From Algoriphagus sp. A40 (GTDB lineage: Bacteria; Bacteroidota; Bacteroidia; Cytophagales; Cyclobacteriaceae): 64,000 bases of DNA. The DNA is taken from positions 1 through 64,000 of the forward strand of contig NZ_MUNY01000045.1 of assembly GCF_002002735.1 (NCBI RefSeq), given 5' to 3'. Below the pieces are notes generated by a model. The model saw nothing but the letters and a program-made list of their open reading frames with translations. It made no database searches and was not told where the DNA came from. Of this stretch, positions 60,799 through 64,000 are shown piece by piece. The position numbers were made by a program, and so were the translations under genes. The first letter of the stretch is position 1; each line of letters begins with the position of its first letter.

Positions 60799-63162
60799 CT
60801 ATTCCGACTTAATCGCATGTACGGGATTGGACCGTGCGGCACTCAAAGACTGGAGGCAAACTGTCAATATTGCAATTCCCAAAATTGTAACCGCCGCAAG
60901 TGGGATGAACCACCATTCGAAGCTGATCTTGTATTGGTATCCTTTGAGCCAGTCCTGCATCAGCCAAAATGCAATCCCTGAACCAATTGAAATCGACAAG
61001 ATGACGATGAGAATAAATTCTTTGTTGATCACTTGAAGGATAGACAAAGTCGAAGCTCCGAGCACTTTGCGGATTCCTATTTCCTTGGTCTTTTGCTCTG
61101 CAATATGAGCCGACAAGCCCAGCAACCCAAGACAGGAAATCAGGATCGTCAGAATGCTAAAGTATTGCGCCAAGTCCCTCAGGCGTACGTCTTCTTGGTA
61201 GAGTCGGGCGTAGTTTTCATCCATAAAACTGTAATCGAAAGGGAATTCCGGGTTTAGTCTCTGGGCAGTGGACTCCAGGAATGAGACAGTTTCGCGGATT
61301 TTCCCCGTTTTGACCTTCACATATCCCTGCCAGGTATTGTCAGGATCCAAGAGCAGGATCGCCGGAGCTACGTTTTGCCGAAAGCTTTCGAAGTGAAAGT
61401 CTTTGACCACACCGGTAATGGACCTTTCGGTATCCCAAAGCCTGAAAAACTCGGTTCCTTCGTGATCCTGCTCCATCAGGCGAAGCGCCGTTTCGTTAAG
61501 GATTGCGCCGGCGGTGGAGTCTGTTCCATTAGCACGGTCAAACCCACGTCCTTTGACCAGCTGCAATCCGGAAGCTTCCAAAAAGTCATAATCCACCCGG
61601 ATGATTTCAAAAAGAGCCGAATTGTCCGGCGCCTTTCCTTCCCATCCAACTCCCCCTGTATTCGAATTTCTTCCTAAAAAACCAAAGGAGGAGCGGCTCA
61701 CGGCCACGATGTCTTCGTTTTTCTCCAACTCCGTTTTGAAAATATCAAAGCGGTCCAAAAGCTCTCCCTCCAAAGTGATCTGGATCAGCTGATCCTTGGA
61801 GTAGCCCAGGTCCTGATTCATCGCAAAGTTGATCTGTTGATACACCACAAGTGTAGAAACAATCAGAATCGTGGCCAGGATGAACTGGAATAGCACCAGT
61901 GTCTTTCTCGCCATCACCACACCTTTGCCGGCTTTGGTAAAGGATCGAAATACGGAGACCACTTTGGTTGCCGACAGGTAAAAGGCGGGATAGCTCCCAG
62001 CCACCAATCCCGTAATCAGGAGAATCAGCATCAATCGAAGCCAGAACATCCCCGAGAAAAACGGTACACTCATCTCTTTGCCAGTTAGGCTATTGAAGAC
62101 AGGCAAGGTCAGCGCCACCAGAATCACTGCTAGAAAAGCTGCAAACAGACTGATCAGAATCGATTCGCTCAAAAACTGAAATACTAGACTTTGCTTGTCG
62201 GCACCGGCCACCTTTCTCACCCCGACTTCCTTGGCCCGCTTCTGGGATTTTGCCGTACTGAGATTCATGAAATTAATACAGGCGATGATCAAAACGAAAA
62301 TCCCGATCATGGCAAACAGCTTCACATTTTTGATTCTTCCTTCCTCCAATTTACCATCCTTCCATTGACCGTACAGGTAAAGATCTCTGAGAGGATAGGC
62401 AAACAGTTTCACATTTGATTCCTCATTTTTATCCAGGATGTAATTGGCGATACTTTCCGAGAAAGCCTCTCCATCTGTCCCTTTCCTGAGTTTCAGGATG
62501 GTACTCGGACCGTTGTTTCCCCAATCGCTGAGCCAGTCGTTTTCTGCAAAAAATAGCGCATAAGGCAAGAGGTAGTCAAATTTCAGGGAAGAACTTTGGG
62601 GTAAATCCTTCAAAACCCCCTGGACGATGAAGTTTTTCGAATCGGAACCTTGGCGGATTTCCACATCCTCCCCTACCACATCCGTCCTTCCAAACAGGGA
62701 AATGGCTCCTTTTTCGGTTAGTACCACGTGGTTGTTTTCGGTAAGCATCCGATCCAAATCTCCCTGAATCGCTTCATACTGGTAGATTTTTAGCAGATCC
62801 GGCATAGCATAGATCCCATCCAGTCGGATTCGTTTGTCTTTTTGGACGAAAAGCTGGGTTTGGTTCCAGGTATAAGTCGAGGCAAATTCCACTTCCGACA
62901 GGGATTCTTTCATACTCTCTGCCAAGATCCCCGGAGTGGAACTCGTCGTAAAGACATCAGCACCATAAGTCTGATGCTCCATCACCCGGTAAATCTGATC
63001 GAGATCTGCAATATCCCGATTGGTCCTAAGTTCAGATTCAACCCAAAGCCCGATCAGTATGGCAGCCCACAAGCCCAGACTCAAGCCAAAAAGATTGATG
63101 AAAAAGGTGAGCTTATGCTTTGCAAAGCCTCTTAGTGCGATTTTAAGATAGTTTTTCAACAT
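60799..63162 (-). CDS. Duplicated MacB/FtsX-type ABC permease (P20), block H
   Basis: 787 residues; starts MLKNYLKIALRGFAKHKLTFF. Coupling motifs RAKEVGVRKVAGAD with FQFLSES, and KTKEIGIRKVLGAS with VINKEF. It ends NPVHAIKSE, with His-Ala where others have Lys/Glu/Asp-Ser. After helix 1 the lead is ESELRTNRDIADLDQIYRV, lacking the SYD acidic/aromatic motif most members share. N-terminal TFFINLFGL resembles P16 (TFLINLIGL). The 228-nt gap from P21 holds a leader repeat and GGTTGGAGGTTGG repeats; no promoter-like element is seen. Confidence 0.95.
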   Translation of the reverse strand: MLKNYLKIALRGFAKHKLTFFINLFGLSLGLWAAILIGLWVESELRTNRDIADLDQIYRVMEHQTYGADVFTTSSTPGILAESMKESLSEVEFASTYTWNQTQLFVQKDKRIRLDGIYAMPDLLKIYQYEAIQGDLDRMLTENNHVVLTEKGAISLFGRTDVVGEDVEIRQGSDSKNFIVQGVLKDLPQSSSLKFDYLLPYALFFAENDWLSDWGNNGPSTILKLRKGTDGEAFSESIANYILDKNEESNVKLFAYPLRDLYLYGQWKDGKLEEGRIKNVKLFAMIGIFVLIIACINFMNLSTAKSQKRAKEVGVRKVAGADKQSLVFQFLSESILISLFAAFLAVILVALTLPVFNSLTGKEMSVPFFSGMFWLRLMLILLITGLVAGSYPAFYLSATKVVSVFRSFTKAGKGVVMARKTLVLFQFILATILIVSTLVVYQQINFAMNQDLGYSKDQLIQITLEGELLDRFDIFKTELEKNEDIVAVSRSSFGFLGRNSNTGGVGWEGKAPDNSALFEIIRVDYDFLEASGLQLVKGRGFDRANGTDSTAGAILNETALRLMEQDHEGTEFFRLWDTERSITGVVKDFHFESFRQNVAPAILLLDPDNTWQGYVKVKTGKIRETVSFLESTAQRLNPEFPFDYSFMDENYARLYQEDVRLRDLAQYFSILTILISCLGLLGLSAHIAEQKTKEIGIRKVLGASTLSILQVINKEFILIVILSISIGSGIAFWLMQDWLKGYQYKISFEWWFIPLAAVTILGIAILTVCLQSLSAARSNPVHAIKSE

Positions 63163-63390
63163 TTTCTTCTCGATTGGAAAATTGTAAAATTGGAAGATTG
63201 AAATATTAAGTGGTTAGGAAGTTGGAGGTTGGAGGTTGGAAGATTAGAAAGGAAATCTTTTCAGGTTAACTCCTGCCGTGATTGATTCATAGTTTCGGAT
63301 TTCATACCCTTGATTCTTACCTCTTGTATCTTGATTCTCGCCTCTTGATACTTGATACTTGTCTCTTGATACTTACGCCTAGCTACTTTT

Positions 63391-64000
63391 CTATTCGCTT
63401 TTCAGTGAATTAACTGGATTGGAGGTGGCGGCTTTCAATGATTGAAAACTGATGGTGGCCAGCGCAATAACCAAGGCGAAAAGACCTGCAGCGATAAAAA
63501 CTGCCCATCCTATTTCGGTTCGGAATTCATAATCCTGAAGCCAGCTATTGACTGCAAACCATGCCAATGGAGTCGCAATCACAAAGGATATCAGCACCAG
63601 TTTGGTAAATTCCTTTGAGAGCAGTAACATGATATTGCCAACGCTGGATCCCAGCACCTTTCGGATTCCGATTTCCTTGGTTCGTTGTTCAGCGGTAAAT
63701 GCCGCCAAAGCAAACAGTCCCAAACAGGCAATCAGAATGGCAAAACCTGCAAAAATCCCGAAAACCTTTCCCAGTCGGACTTCTGAGGCATACATATTCC
63801 CAAACCGGTCATCCAGGAAAGAATAGGTAAAAGGCTGACCTGGGGCAAAACGATTCCAAGTTCCTTCCAGATGTGCGATCACCGCTTCTGTATCCTGAGA
63901 TTGGAAGCGGAAAGAAGCGATCCCTGTCGGGTTTTCGCTTAAGAAAATCATGACCGCTCCGATGTTTTCTTTCAGTGACTCAAAATGAAAATTTTCCACG
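63391..64000 (-). CDS. Duplicated MacB/FtsX-type ABC permease (P21), partial, cut by the right edge
   Basis: Only the C-terminal 203 or so codons are in the window; the frame is open to the edge and the true start lies beyond it. Present are the end of the second extracytoplasmic domain (ENFHFESLKENIGAVMIF, the usual site of the VVKDFHFESL signature) and FtsX module 2 with coupling motif RTKEIGIRKVLGSS and LLSKEF. It ends NPVNSLKSE. Nothing suggests it is broken, and it probably continues the array to the right. Confidence 0.9.
   Translation of the reverse strand, partial: VENFHFESLKENIGAVMIFLSENPTGIASFRFQSQDTEAVIAHLEGTWNRFAPGQPFTYSFLDDRFGNMYASEVRLGKVFGIFAGFAILIACLGLFALAAFTAEQRTKEIGIRKVLGSSVGNIMLLLSKEFTKLVLISFVIATPLAWFAVNSWLQDYEFRTEIGWAVFIAAGLFALVIALATISFQSLKAATSNPVNSLKSE

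Noticed and set aside
192..63826. Many plus-strand ORFs of 60-240 codons opposite the permease genes
   Set aside because: They are antisense shadows of conserved coding sequence, lie on repeated positions of paralogues, and show no family motifs.

Overview
The window looks like the chromosome of a Bacteroidota bacterium, probably a Cytophagales/Cyclobacteriaceae-type organism. Reasons: GIN-domain (DUF2807) and DUF4097 proteins, a LacX-type mutarotase, a short-loop cytochrome bd oxidase, weak Shine-Dalgarno signals, and intergenic DNA built from degenerate direct repeats. The genus is a guess.

About 51 kb of the 64 kb is one family: 21 large permeases (20 complete, about 784-823 residues, plus one cut by the right edge), all on the minus strand. 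I number them P1-P21 by coordinate. Each has the duplicated MacB/FtsX plan (two extracytoplasmic MacB-type domains and two FtsX membrane modules). No ATPase, HlyD-type adaptor, TolC-type channel or regulator gene lies in the window. The only other minus-strand genes are two GIN-domain proteins, one DUF4097-like protein and cydAB. The five plus-strand genes are a LacX-type epimerase, an FG-GAP repeat protein, a DUF6152-like/DUF6644-like pair and a bestrophin.

The array is divided by regulatory DNA. Seven places carry a sigma-54-like -24/-12 element (TGGCAY, five bases, then mostly TGGAA) together with a roughly 29-bp upstream motif of CGGAC/GTCCG half-sites. The centre of the upstream motif is always 77.5-78.5 bp from the -24 edge. 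These sites define transcription blocks, read in the minus direction: A = P2-P1 (0.2-5.3 kb); B = P5-P4-P3 (6.6-14.3 kb); C = P7-P6 (14.5-19.8 kb); D = P11-P10-P9-P8 (21.2-31.7 kb); E = P13-P12 (32.9-38.2 kb); F = DUF4097-P16-P15-P14 (38.4-47.3 kb); G = GIN-P18-P17-GIN (51.2-57.9 kb); H = P21-P20 and P19 (58.0 kb to the edge, start not seen). Only the first gene of a block has the element. All plus-strand genes lie at block boundaries.

Inside blocks the spacers are mostly copies of one another (about 190-250 bp), so gene and spacer appear to have duplicated together. Three spacers carry a small CCCCGA...TCGGGG palindrome at the same site, flanked by CGTA repeats.

Overall inference: a family of ATPase-less duplicated permeases and surface beta-solenoid-like proteins is controlled as one regulon by a single activator with a sigma-54-type promoter, and the permeases probably borrow an ATPase encoded elsewhere. 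The cydAB-bestrophin segment (47.4-51.0 kb) looks like ordinary genes lying within the array.
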